A stretch of 64,000 nucleotides of DNA, taken from the NCBI GenBank assembly GCA_023213395.1, contig CM041465.1, forward strand, positions 198,035,741-198,099,740. The letters are read 5' to 3'. Source of the DNA: Cycas panzhihuaensis. Lineage: Eukaryota; Cycadophyta. The notes below the pieces were generated by a model, which saw only the letters and a program-made list of their open reading frames with translations, had not been told where the DNA came from and ran no database searches. Positions 54,721-64,000 of this stretch are shown here, one piece after another (position 1 is the first letter of the stretch; the number at the start of each line of letters is the position of its first letter). The position numbers and the translations under genes are program-made.

Positions 54721-55465
54721 AGATGATAAATATACTAAATGCATATTTATAAGATATTACAATACATTTAAATCTTATAAATTATTTGACCCTAAAGAAA
54801 AGAAGATTATAATGAATAGGGATATTATTTTTAAAGAGGATAATTATTGTATAGTAGAATTTGGAAAAGGCAAAGGAAAGAATATTATTATGGAATTTGA
54901 TTCAAGTCCCATATCAACAAACATACCTTTAAATATGCCAACATTATATGAATCAGGTTCTAATAAAGCTAGATCTTCCATATCTATTCAAAACATTCCA
55001 AAGTGGGTACAAAGATGACATGACCCATCATATATGCTTGATAATAATTTTGAAACGAGATCTACATGTTCCAATACAATTAACTTCACTCTAATAAGCC
55101 AAGTCATGGACTCACATGAGCTTCATATCTTTGAAGATACTAATACCAAGCATAAATGGAAAAATGTAATACAAGATGAGTATAATGCCTTAGTCAAGAA
55201 TGACACATCGGAACTAGTTGATATCCCTCTAAACAAATCTATAATTAGCACCAAATGGGTTTACAAAATGAAATATAGGTTAGATGGATCTATTAACAAT
55301 AAGATACAACATCACTCTATTAGGGAATTAATATAAGTAAGACAAATTAAATTGGTTTACTACAACACAGATGAATAAATGGCATACATCTTTACTAAGG
55401 CTCTTGGAAAATTCAAATTTTATAAATTTAAAAAAGAAATTGAAGTTACACAAAATGAATATTAT
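54677..55465 (+). pseudogene. Linker, RT start and RNase H tail of element C, with internal deletion
   Basis: KLDDKYTKCIFIRYYNTFKS and YKLFDPKEKKIIMNRDIIFK close the integrase region. RT begins WKNVIQDEYNALVKNDTSEL and ISTKWVYKMKYRLDGS. The frame then runs at about 55305 straight into HHSIRELI, the end of the RNase H domain ('iRyHfIRe'), followed by IKLVYYNTDE*MAYIFTKAL, the Pol C-terminus. The YVDD palm and nearly all RNase H are missing, a deletion of several hundred codons without loss of frame. The product cannot reverse transcribe. Confidence 0.85.
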
Positions 55466-55474
55466 AAGGGAGAA
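55466..55474 (+). other. Polypurine tract of element C
   Basis: AAGGGAGAA directly before TGTTAGATATAA, the LTR start. Confidence 0.85.
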
Positions 55475-55527
55475 TGTTAGATATAATTTTTATTTATATT
55501 ATTAATTATAAAGTGTGTAGTGGAACA
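55475..55527 (+). repeat. 3' LTR of element C, cut by D
   Basis: 53 bp matching 44210-44262, then interrupted by the LTR of D. The rest should lie beyond D, outside the window. Confidence 0.8.
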
Positions 55528-56074
55528 TGTTTCCTGGCTTCTGGGAATGGATACAGAGCGATTGACTCAAGTAAATGCAGGTATGCTTCTCACCTTATTA
55601 TTATTTTCTGTTGTGATGAGTATATGCTTGCATAATGTGATTTCATAGATGGTCTTATTGTCATCTACACCTATCTAGCCTATGATGACTATAGCAGGGG
55701 CACATTCCTAGCGAGTGTGACACCCCAGTGGCCGTGTCACTTCCTGCATCCTGTCCTACTCGCCTTAAGACCTACTTGGCTCATGTCATCCTTGCCTGTA
55801 TGATGACCCGTCATTGTTTGGTCGACTTGTCACACCCTTTGAGTCCTATTTTTTGCCCTTGAGGCTCGTCTGTTTGCTTGTCTACCTTTGGGCAGGTGGC
55901 CCTGCCCCCCTGCCAACCTCCTTGGTCATTGGTCCATAGCCCAAGCTAGCTATTCAGGCTAGTTTTGGCCTCTGGTCCTGCACTGCCATAGATTTTGTGG
56001 TACCACGATATTTACAGCTGTACTATGATATTTACGGCAGTGTGACTGTCTCAGTTTATTTTTAAAAATCTGCC

Positions 56075-56108
56075 GTGGTAATTCTCGCATTTATTACAAA
56101 ACTACCAC
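56075..56108. promoter_or_regulatory. LTR stem-loop, copy 4
   Basis: GTGGTA...TACCAC outer stem with a decayed inner part around the loop CATTTATT. It is followed by the CCTAATTGCTCAATTAGG palindrome at about 56141-56158 and the TATA-like GAGTATTTAAG at 56169. Confidence 0.6.
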
Positions 56109-56140
56109 GTGTCTCGTAACTTAACTCACTGCCGGCCGCG

Positions 56141-56180
56141 CCCTAATTGCTCAATTAGGGTTGGGGCTGAGTATTTAAGT
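56141..56180 (+). promoter_or_regulatory. Probable LTR promoter of element D
   Basis: A near-perfect palindrome CCTAATTGCTCAATTAGG is followed ten bases later by GAGTATTTAAG, a TATA-like box. Copies 1 and 2 have comparable features at the same place (GCTCGATTGAGC near 3138; TAGTACTTAAG near 45050). It would be the core promoter for the genomic RNA. Confidence 0.5.
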
Positions 56181-58252
56181 CTTTCCTAAGTCATTTTAGG
56201 GATCTTTTTGCTCATTTTTGGAAGGATCACAAGAAAAAATGCTCTGCTCTCTATTGTTCCCAACTGCTCCACTACTGTTACAGGACCTACAATCATCCTC
56301 CAGTGCCTAGCTTTACTTTCGTATGGCTGTGACATCTTCCAAACCCCTTGCACACCTTAGAGAGGGCCTCCTTGGAGAGATCCCAGCACTTCCTTACCCG
56401 GGCAACCATCAAGCATTCTCAAGTGTAGGTTTTCCTTCAGCTATATTAGCAGGGGCTTCATACCTATTGTTCCACAGTCCTTTTACAGATTTCTCAACCT
56501 TCTCCCAGTAGCTCTTGATAGAGGTAAACGCCTCCCTTCTTCTTCAGAGGTATTTATTGGTTTAGGGTCTTCTCTTATCTAATTTATGCCCAGGTTTGCA
56601 TGTTATTTCTACCTTATCTTAACTTGCTCTTTAGAGGTTGTTTCTTATCTTGTTTTAAACTATTTTTTCCTACTGTTAGGGCCTTTTTTCCTGCGTTTCC
56701 TACCCAGGATAGCGGTCAAAAGGGGATACATAAGGTTTGGGATAGAGCTAGGTGGATTTCGCACCACCTTCCACACTCCTTAAGAGGCTTTTTGCCCTCC
56801 AAACCTTCCCTTTTACACCGTGCTGCTTTTGGAAGTGAAATAAGGGTTTAGTAGGCCATTTCCAGCTATTGAAATCATCACTGGCACTTGTTGTAGCACT
56901 AGTTTGAGGGCTCATCTCTTGACCCGGGCAACACACATAAGTCCCAGCTACTTGTCCCTTGTTCATGGCAACCCAGTTTGCTTCCCATAGCACTCTGGTT
57001 TATTGTAGACCTCTTTGAGCCTCTTTGAACTCTTGTTGCCTCCATTTTTAGCCTTTTTACATAGTCGTAACATTGCTGCTTTGCGGCTTCTTGAGGGAGG
57101 GTAGGGTTGATCCTTGTAGGAGGTGGGCTACTCTAAAGCTTACCAACTTACCCATCATTTATTTAGATAGTTTCTTTATAGTTTATCATTGTAATATTGA
57201 ATGCTAACATATATGTATACAGGTTTATGCTTGTTACATACATACATGGGTTGTTAGGATTCTCTTTTGTGTTGTTAGCACCATTTCTCCAGAAAGGGAT
57301 ACTCCCATTTACTTACAGGTACACGGAGGATGCAAAGGACCTATTCCTTTCCCTCTCTCTCATGGGTAAGTACTTTTGCTTATGTTTTACTTTAGCATTT
57401 TAGTTGCTGCTATTATTTTGTCCTTTTTTCCTTTCTTGGCACTCTAGTGCCATTTTTGGGGAAGGTAAGGAAGCCCCACGCTTCGTTCTACTATAACCCT
57501 TCTCATTCGTCGTGCTTTATGGAGCGATCTTGGATACCTCGTGGGAATGCTGCCACTTCAACCGTGTCTCCATCCTGGGTACATGCTCCCGCTCTACTTT
57601 ATTTTCCTTTCTTTAAAGGTTTTTGTATGGTAGTAATTGGCTCATTTGAAAGGAAAAGTGAAACCAGCTCTATCTCTTGATTTATATTCCATTTGTAACA
57701 TTTCCTGGATTATATCTATCATAGGAAAAGGTCTTAGGAGGTTTCCCCTTTTCACCTTTTCCCTTTCACCTTGCAAACTCCATCCTTGTCTCATTGACTT
57801 GTTACACTTGGTTAGTTTACTTGCATGCATCATAGCTCTTCCCTTTTGACTGCCCCTTTCATCCTTCCTCAGTTTTCTCCTGCCTAGCTGAATAATTGAG
57901 AAGATCTTATTCGTAGGTTATTTACCTGCTTACCCTTTCCTCATTTCCCTCTGCTCTAGGGAAACCCTTGAAGGGTTCTCTCCTTTCCCTTCTAGCCATC
58001 CAAGGGTGGGAGGATCCTCCTTCTAAGTTTACTCAGGCTAATCTTCCACCTCCTCTCCTATTGTTTGAAGTGGGAAACCACCTTTAGGTAGTTGGATACC
58101 ATCCGCAGGTCTCAAACTCGTGCTCCGGTGCACGGGGTGCCCTACGTAGTATTTGCCTTACTTGTAGGTCTTTATATACACTCAATAGTGCCATTGACCA
58201 CCCTTTGTTATTCCTACTCAGTTAGGTAGCTATCCCGTAGATGCACATCCAC

Positions 58253-58272
58253 TGGCAACCATATTGGGGATC
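58253..58272 (+). other. Primer-binding site of element D
   Basis: TGGCAACCATATTGGGGATC lies one base after the LTR end and resembles the tRNA-Asp primer site of Tat and Athila elements (TGGCGCCGTTGCCGGGGAT), with changes in the middle. The initiator-Met site used by E, F, G and C is absent. Confidence 0.65.
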
Positions 58273-58512
58273 TGCTAGTAAGGGAGCTAGTCTCCGCTCT
58301 TTTCTGTTGGTATTACTACCTCCTTGTGGTTGTCTCCTGCTTTATTTTCTTTGTTGGGCAACCCCCAACGTGTGCCATTTGTTGCCCTTTCTTTCTCTTA
58401 TAGTGTTGGTTAGCCTTGTATATGACACTTCTCTCGTTGCTTACATGGCTTACCTCCATTGTTAGAGCATCCTGGGTATCGTCCTCTTCCTTCGTTAGAT
58501 TCTGATTCGACT

Positions 58513-60740
58513 ATGGAGGGATACCCTTTCGATTAGGCCTACCACACCTCAACCTTGGGAACTCATGAGTTTCCCTCTTCTATTCAGGGATCCACCCAAG
58601 AGGGTGATGATCCTATTTACTACCTGGGTGACCAACATCACCTGCTTGATGCCTATCCCTCTACCCATGCGGTAGAAGGATCTTTTCCTCTTGAGATTTA
58701 CCACTTAGTTGGTGATTCTTATGAGGAATGTCCTGAGGGATCTACTTCATTTGAGGTCCCTTCTACCTCTTACGATCATGTAGATACCCCTCCTGCCAAT
58801 GTGGTTGAAGCTTTTAATGAGTGCCATCACGCTACTTATTTTCAACCACGTCCTAGATGGTTTGAAGATGCTTTTTGTGGAGGAGCCTCTTCTTCATCTG
58901 TTCCTCCCCTGCTTTCTTCATCCTCATCTACTCCTCCTAGAACAACTAATCCCTTCGTGCCTACACATACATCCCACTCCTTCCCTATTGTTGTTGCAGG
59001 GACGCATGTTGCACCTTCTATCCCTTACTAAGGTCCTAGTGCTTCAGGACCTCCCTGCAGTATGTCCTTCCCTCAGTTGAAGGTTAGCATACCCTTTCCT
59101 AGCCAAACTAATGTGCCATCCCCTAATGTGGTACATACTTTCCCTAATAGGCCTATTGGTCCTACTAATCCTCCAGCCATTAGTCATGTGGGACCTGCTC
59201 CTACACACCCTCAAAACTAACTTACTGGTCCTTCATTTTACATCCCCCTAGGGTATACTACTCAACATTAGGGGCACGGTAGAGGGAACTATCTCCCATC
59301 ATATGGAGTAGATCCGCTACACCCATACAGGATTGCCCCACCTACGGGTGGCCCATATGGGCAAAACTTGGTTCCACATCCACCTTTTCTATCATCTAGC
59401 GCAATCCCTTTTGCCATGCCTTCATAGGGGAACCCGACTCCCTTCCAAGGCACTTATCCTTAAGCCCCCTTCTAGCAAGGGGTGTTTCCTCAAAGAGGGA
59501 TGGGTGTGCCCCCCCCCATCCACTCCTTACTCACTACCTACTACATCATTCATTGATCCTATAGTCCAAGCAAGGGCACGTCGTTTTATAGACTATAGAT
59601 CAACACCTTTATCCATTGAGGCATTAAGAACTAATTTATTACCCCATCCTCCTAAAATTCCTAGATTTGACAAAACTTCGTCGCAAGATCCAGTTGAATA
59701 CGTGCATAGTTTTTCTATGGCGTGTATAAACTACTAGGCTTATGACCATATCCTAATGAAATTGTTTCTACGATTATTGCAAGACGATGCCCTTAAGTGG
59801 TTTTATTGCCTCCCTGCCCACTTTATCTTTTCATTCCAACAACTGGTGGACGAATTCATCAACTACTTTGATATAGCCCGTCCATTTGAGAATGGAATGA
59901 AATCCCTCTTATCACTCAAACAAGGTCATGATGAGATGAATCATGACTTTGTGAGATGATTTCATGACCTGCTTCACTCCACTAAGGCTACGTTGCCCGA
60001 GGAGCTGAAGAGAGATCTTTTCGTTAATGCACTTTGTCCCGAAGTACATGTGGAAGTCTTTAAAATAGAGGCGACCACATGCGACTCCATGATCACCAAC
60101 TAGTTAGTGTTGGAGGCTATTAAGATCCAAGCTAGACTTAAGAAGTCTCTCAAGTCCTCACAGTGACATGAGGCACCACCTTCAACCAAAGATACTAAAC
60201 CTTCGTAATCCTCTAGGTCTTTCTCTCACCCGACTGAGAGGACTTTAGACCCCCTTACTTCTGCCATATGGTCATTCGAGCGTACAATGAAGAGCTTAAA
60301 CTCCAAGCCCCTTCATCCCCAACATCTAATAAATAAATTCAACAAGAAACTCAAGCTTCCCTCCCTAGGAATGGAAACACCCAGTCCTCTCAAACAAGGA
60401 AGATAGATCCCTTGCTTGAGAAGAAGTGGTGCTCCATTCATGGGGAGTGCTTCCACGATGACTCGCGTTGCAGGGCTCAACATCCCAAGGATGTCCGTCG
60501 ACATGACTCCTCCTCTAAACGGGCCTCCAGGCCTAATTTAGACCAACTAGTTTACAAGGATCTGTTCCCCAAACATGGGGAATGTGATCGCAACACTCAA
60601 TCCAAGAATAATCAGAACCGAAGAAGATTGCCAAATTCCTGTCCTTCCTATGACAAAGGAAAGGGCACTTGGGATTTGTCCTCTTACTCTTATTCCCCTA
60701 ACCATTGCACCCCATCACCTTCGCAGCCCTAGAACAAGGG
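58513..60740 (+). pseudogene. gag: Gag of element D
   Basis: The ATG at 58513 opens MEGYPFD, then a stop (TAG) before AYHTSTLGTHEF. A long Pro/Gly/Gln-rich region follows to 59508, where a run of nine C (59509-59517) shifts the frame. The capsid domain is at 59690-60120: DDALKWFYCLPAHFIFSFQQ, FINYFDIARPFENGMKSLLS, PEELKRDLFVNALCPEVHVE. Another frameshift near 60300 leads to the nucleocapsid, KKWCSIHGECFHDDSRC, without a classic CCHC box. Stops include TGA after FVR (Trp) and TAG in TN*LVL (Gln). Confidence 0.88.
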
Positions 60741-61240
60741 GAAGAAGGTGATCCAGTTGCTTGAGGCTACTCCTTCTTATGCCCTTACTCGGTCTCAAGC
60801 TGCTAAGGAAGCAGTTGATACTTCTTCCTCTACTCCTTCTGACCCTCTTCAAGAGAACCCTCCTCTGGAAGCACCTCTCTTCCCCAAGGCCATTCCTGTG
60901 CACCCGGGTCATTACGATTTTTGAAGGATACTTACCCAACCTACCATAAAGGGTAAGCCTTTCTCCATCGTGGACGAGCTTCATACCGTTGCTGTAGGAA
61001 TGTCCCTAATGGATATTTTGAGGAGTTATCCTGAGTAGTAAACCCTCCCCCTTAGAAGCTTTAGGATCGAATGACATGCCTGTTCATACTTTAGGCATCA
61101 CCCAAAGTCACAAACCCGTTATTTTGTTTGATCCTAAGGACCTTCCTCCTGCATGTGAAAGGGAACGTCAATGGAACTTCTAATTCACTATTACCATTGA
61201 TACACGTGATTGTACCCTTCAAAGGACTGTTGTCGACAAC
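60741..61240 (+). pseudogene. Gag-protease linker of element D
   Basis: Polyprotein linker leading to the protease. It reads TQSHKPVILFDPKDLPP and ERQWNF*FTITIDTRDCTLQ just upstream of the active site, with one frameshift around 60740-61000. Confidence 0.65.
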
Positions 61241-61530
61241 GGTTCATCTGTGAGCGCCATGCCCTTACGTGTCATGCAAGAGCTTGGTATTTTTGCCTTG
61301 GAACCTGTTCCATGGCAATGCCAAGGTTATGACGGTAGCGAGAAGACCCCATTGGGATTTGTCGTGATCCTGCTCACCCTTGAGAGCAAGACTGTCCTTG
61401 TTGATGTTATGGTCCTCAACGTTGACGTCAACTACAACCTTCTTTTAGGTCATCCATGGCTCGACCAAATGGGAGTCATGTGTTCAACTCTTTGGGGACA
61501 ACTTAAATTCATCCATGATGGATGAATGAA
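61160..61530 (+). pseudogene. Aspartic protease of element D
   Basis: Reads RTVVDNGSSVSAMPLRVMQE followed by LGI, then WQCQGYDGSEKTPLGFVVIL and YNLLLGHPWLDQMGVMCSTL. This is the retropepsin fold as found in Tat/Athila elements: DNGSS for the usual D(G/S)GSS, a flap with GYDGS, and the closing 'LLGRPWL' strand. The catalytic Asp is kept. The frame is open at 61250-61525 and ends with TGA right after HDG. Confidence 0.88.
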
Positions 61531-62520
61531 GGTTATTCCCCGCGAATGCCCACTTGCCAAACAAACCTATTCTGTTAATCAGGCAAGCTAAGGTCCCTCT
61601 ACGTATGCCTTGGCTTGCTCCATTGGTATACCCAATCCATCTGAAGAAGATCCTACATCTTCTTTTCCTAGTCTCACATGTTTTACTCCTATTGGTATTG
61701 GGAGCTATGGGTACCTCACCTCATTTAGTGATGATGAGTCACATGATGAGGACGAGGATCGCCTCTACCCTGTCTCTTTCCTCTGCACCAGTAGGTCACA
61801 CCTATCTCGTTCTAGACCTCCATATATAACCCTTTTTGGTAAGGCTAGCCACTCCTACATATCGCATGTCATTGCTCGTGTTAATTCGACTGTCGTCAGT
61901 TCTTCCCCTTCATCACCTCCTGCAGGTGATGGCTTTGAAGAACTACCTTTTGCTCCTTCTGAGGAGCCTCTTTTTGACTCTCTCTTAGAGTCTCATAAGG
62001 AAGACGAGTAACCCAATGACCATCACGGTCCCATTGCCTCTACTTCCTCTATCACTTCGTCTACGTGGAGTAAGGTCACCCATGGGGTAGATTACTTTGA
62101 GGATGATGAAGCCTTGCTTGAGCACCTAGCAGCCTTCGCACCTAACTTGCCTTCTGGTCACCATAGGCTTGGCCACTAGAAGATTCTTACAATTGGGTCC
62201 ACACTTACCGAACCAATACTGTCTCTTATTCCACCTCCTCCCATTGACCTTGCCCCTCTCCACTTTGAGGGGAATGCCATGTACATAGGGGTGACCCAAG
62301 ACATAGTCTTGGCCCTTAGGAAGGTCATTAGGGTCAGGATGGAATGTTCTCCTGATGAGGTAAGGGAGTACTCCCTTTTGTTCTAGGAGTTTCAAGACAT
62401 TTTCGCGTGGGATTATGCTGAAATGAAGGGAATTGACCCCTCTATTGTCACCCATAATCTTACCACCATCCCTGGCACCCGCCCCATGCACTAGAAATAG
62501 TGTCCCCTTCACCCAAAGCT
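61530..62520 (+). pseudogene. Protease-RT linker of element D
   Basis: The frame at 61610-62011 is an acidic, Ser-rich linker (DDESHDEDEDRLYPVSF). It goes on YFEDDEALLEHLAAFAPNLP, FQDIFAWDYAEMKGIDPSIV followed by THNL, and RPMH*K*CPLHPKLS, where two TAG codons replace Gln. EFQDIFAWDYxEMxGIDPxxV is a hallmark of the lead into Tat/Athila RT. Confidence 0.8.
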
Positions 62521-63300
62521 CTCAGCCACCATCAAGATAGAGGTTGAGAAGCTCTTGGATGTTGGACTCATTACTTCCATTGACTACCCCAGGTGGGTCT
62601 CTAATATTATCCCCGTTGTTAAAAAGAATAAGGCGATTCGTATATGTGTCAACTTCTGTGATATTAACAATGCTTGTCCTAAGGACAACTTTTCGCTCCC
62701 ATTCATTAATCAAATTATTGATTATACGGTTGGATTTGAAGTCATGTCCTTAATGGACAGCTTCTCTGGTTATAACCAGATCCAGATTTCTCTTAAAGAC
62801 CACCACAAGATAGCCTTCACTACACCGTGGGGTACCTTTGCCTACAAGGCAATGCCCTTTGGCCTTAAGAATGTAGGTGCTACTTATCATAGAGCCATGC
62901 ATTTCATCTTCCATGACCTCATTGATAACACATTGGATGTCTTCATGGATGACATGATGGGCCTTTCCCGTGTCAGGGCCCATCATCCTTCCGACTTGCG
63001 GGCTATCTTCTCATGATGCCGTAAGTATCATATTAGCTTAAACCTACTCAACTGTGTGTTTGTTGTCACTTCGGATAAACTCCTTGGATTTCTTGTATCT
63101 AAACAAGGAATCCAGATTGACCTTGATAAGGTCAAGGTAATCCTTGACATACCACCTCCTAGAACCCAATGACAGATTAAGTTGTTTCTAGGTAGGCTCA
63201 ATTTTTTTAGGCGCTTCTTGGCAGACTTTGTTGTGAGGGCTAAATCCCTTATGAACCTATTGAAGAAGGGAGCTTCTTTTGTTTGATCTGACAAGACCCA
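62520..63300 (+). pseudogene. Reverse transcriptase of element D
   Basis: An open frame of about 150 codons (62555-63016) carries VEKLLDVGLITSIDYPRWVS, INNACPKDNFSLPFINQIID, LMDSFSGYNQIQISLKDHHK, FTTPWGTFAYKAMPFGLKNV and the catalytic box FMDDMMG (usual YVDDM). Both catalytic Asp residues are present. It is followed by RCRKYHISLNLLNCVFVV with one TGA (Arg) and the connection FLGRLNFFRRFLADFVVRAK. It copies genomic RNA to DNA. Confidence 0.92.
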
Positions 63301-63873
63301 AAAGGACTTTGAAGGACTCAAGGAAGCCCTTGCTTTCGCTCCTACACTCGCACCCCCTCACTTCGATAGGCCCTTCGTCCTGTACATCTCAACGATTAAC
63401 AAGTTCTTAGGTGCTATGTTAGCTTAGGAGGATGACTTAGGGTCGAGAGGGCTATTTATTTTATCATCCGCATCCTTGTGGCTGCTGAACTTAACTACTC
63501 TCCCATTGAGAAGGAGTGTCTCTCCTTAGTCCACGTGACCAAGAAGTTTAGACACTACTTGCTTGGTAATACCACCAAGATGATCGTCCAATCTGATCCC
63601 TTGCGATACTTGCTCACTCGTTTGGATTTGACAAGTCAGGCTGGCCGTTGGGCCATCCTACTTCAAGAATTTGACCTTCATATCGTTAACCAGAAATCAA
63701 AAAAAGGAATGGTGGTAGGCAAGCAACTTGCGAATGCCCCTATTCCTAACTCCTTTGATGCTCCCGTCGATGATTCTCTCCCTGATGAGTCTATCTTGAT
63801 GATTCAGGATATCTCTCCCCATCCACTCATCGACAATGAGTGGTATGGCAATATAGTGTGGTATCTCACATAA
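63300..63873 (+). pseudogene. RNase H of element D
   Basis: DRPFVLYISTINKFLGAMLA shows that the first catalytic Asp ('LYLSxTdxalGa') region is divergent, as is usual for this lineage. After TAG (Gln) in LA*EDDLG and a frameshift near 63445 the frame 63478-63873 reads AAELNYSPIEKECLSLVHVT followed by KKFRHYL, and QSDPLRYLLTRLDLTSQAGR followed by WAILLQEFDL. These are the conserved parts of the Tat/Athila RNase H. Confidence 0.88.
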
Positions 63874-64000
63874 TAACAATACTGCCCTGATGCTAGTAGT
63901 AAAGTTAGATCTCGTATTGGGACTTTTACTAGGCAATACTTCCTCATGGATGAAGTACTGTACAAGAGGTCCTTCGATGGGATCCTCCTCCGCTACATCA
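63874..64000 (+). pseudogene. Start of element D integrase region (cut by window end)
   Basis: After RNase H the frame reads into DASSKVRSRIGTFTRQYFLM followed by DEVLYKRSFDGILLR, the lead into the integrase zinc finger ('YKRxxxGxLLRC'). The rest is outside the window. Confidence 0.7.

Larger units (their letters stand above)
44210..55527 (+). mobile_element. Ty1/copia element C, interrupted by two solo LTRs and by D
   Basis: The 5' LTR (44210 to about 44336) and the start of the 3' LTR (55475-55527) share TGTTAGATATAAT and TTATATTATTAATTATAAAG. A primer site, gag, protease, integrase, a deleted RT/RNase H and a polypurine tract lie between. The leader is split by solo LTRs at 44385-46927 and 49293-51878, and the 3' LTR is cut by element D at 55528. 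With both solo LTRs removed the element is about 6.2 kb. Confidence 0.85.
55528..58251 (+). repeat. 5' LTR of element D (copy 4)
   Basis: 2724 bp from TGTTTCCTGGCTTCTGGG to GCACATCCA, where the end position agrees with the TSD-defined end of copy 2. The short ORFs at 56323-57849 on both strands are not conserved in the other copies. Confidence 0.88.
55528..64000 (+). mobile_element. Ty3/gypsy element D (Tat/Athila-like), incomplete at window end
   Basis: A 2.7-kb 5' LTR, primer-binding site, gag, protease, RT and RNase H in plus orientation; the integrase, 3' LTR and TSD are outside. It is the best preserved element here: each coding block is recognisable with few stops and a handful of frameshifts. 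Its LTR family is the same as the two solo LTRs and the divergent copy 1. Confidence 0.9.

Noticed and set aside
1-64000. Host genes, tRNA/rRNA genes, CRISPR arrays or bacterial-type operons
   Set aside because: None seen; repeats are LTR and satellite type, and the TGGTATCAGAGC motifs are retroelement primer sites, not tRNA genes.

Overview
This window reads as intergenic DNA of a large, repeat-rich plant genome, probably a gymnosperm or another large-genome seed plant. The lineage is inference: it rests on plant-type Ty3/gypsy and Ty1/copia families, very long LTRs, giant Tat-like elements and heavy ancient decay. I found no intact host gene, tRNA, rRNA, CRISPR array or bacterial-type operon. 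Almost every recognisable coding stretch is a retrotransposon remnant broken by stops and frameshifts, and most stops are one C-to-T or G-to-A step away from a conserved Gln, Trp or Arg.

Layout, left to right. 1-1890: LTR ends marked by three tRNA-iMet-type primer-binding sites; 195-547 looks like the 5' LTR of chromovirus 'E'. 2444-7945: a long LTR ('copy 1') followed by Ty3/gypsy gag-protease remnants ('A'). 7945-21396: a minus-strand Ty1/copia element ('F') whose recognisable coding is essentially gag only, with tandem repeats in its leader and a possible exon fragment of a non-transposon gene. Nested in F at 12346-19107 is a full-length minus-strand Ty3/gypsy element ('G') with a perfect 5-bp target-site duplication (TSD), ATGAG. 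21401-37880: a giant Tat-like Ty3/gypsy element ('B') with 1.65-kb LTRs, gag, PR, RT, RH and INT, then an extra RNase H domain after the integrase, an antisense plant-mobile-domain-like ORF and two minisatellite arrays. 37880-42814: chromovirus 'E' with gag to chromodomain and a 3' LTR. 42815-43830: a copia RT fragment ('H'), followed by a small MITE-like hairpin. 44210-55527: copia element 'C' with about 130-bp LTRs, an RT/RNase H deletion and two solo LTRs of the copy 1/D family inserted in its leader, each with a perfect TSD (CATGG and CCTTG). 55528-64000: a younger gypsy element 'D' inserted in the 3' LTR of C; its LTR is 2.7 kb and its gag-PR-RT-RNaseH runs off the window end.

The regions fit together as a record of nested insertion, LTR-LTR recombination and deamination-driven decay. 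The most interesting items are element B's domain order (RNase H-like domain downstream of integrase, plus an antisense PMD-like ORF), a stem-loop that keeps its pairing in all four long LTRs just upstream of a TATA-like box, the gag-only element F with its leader repeats, and the exon-like fragment at 11985-12249.
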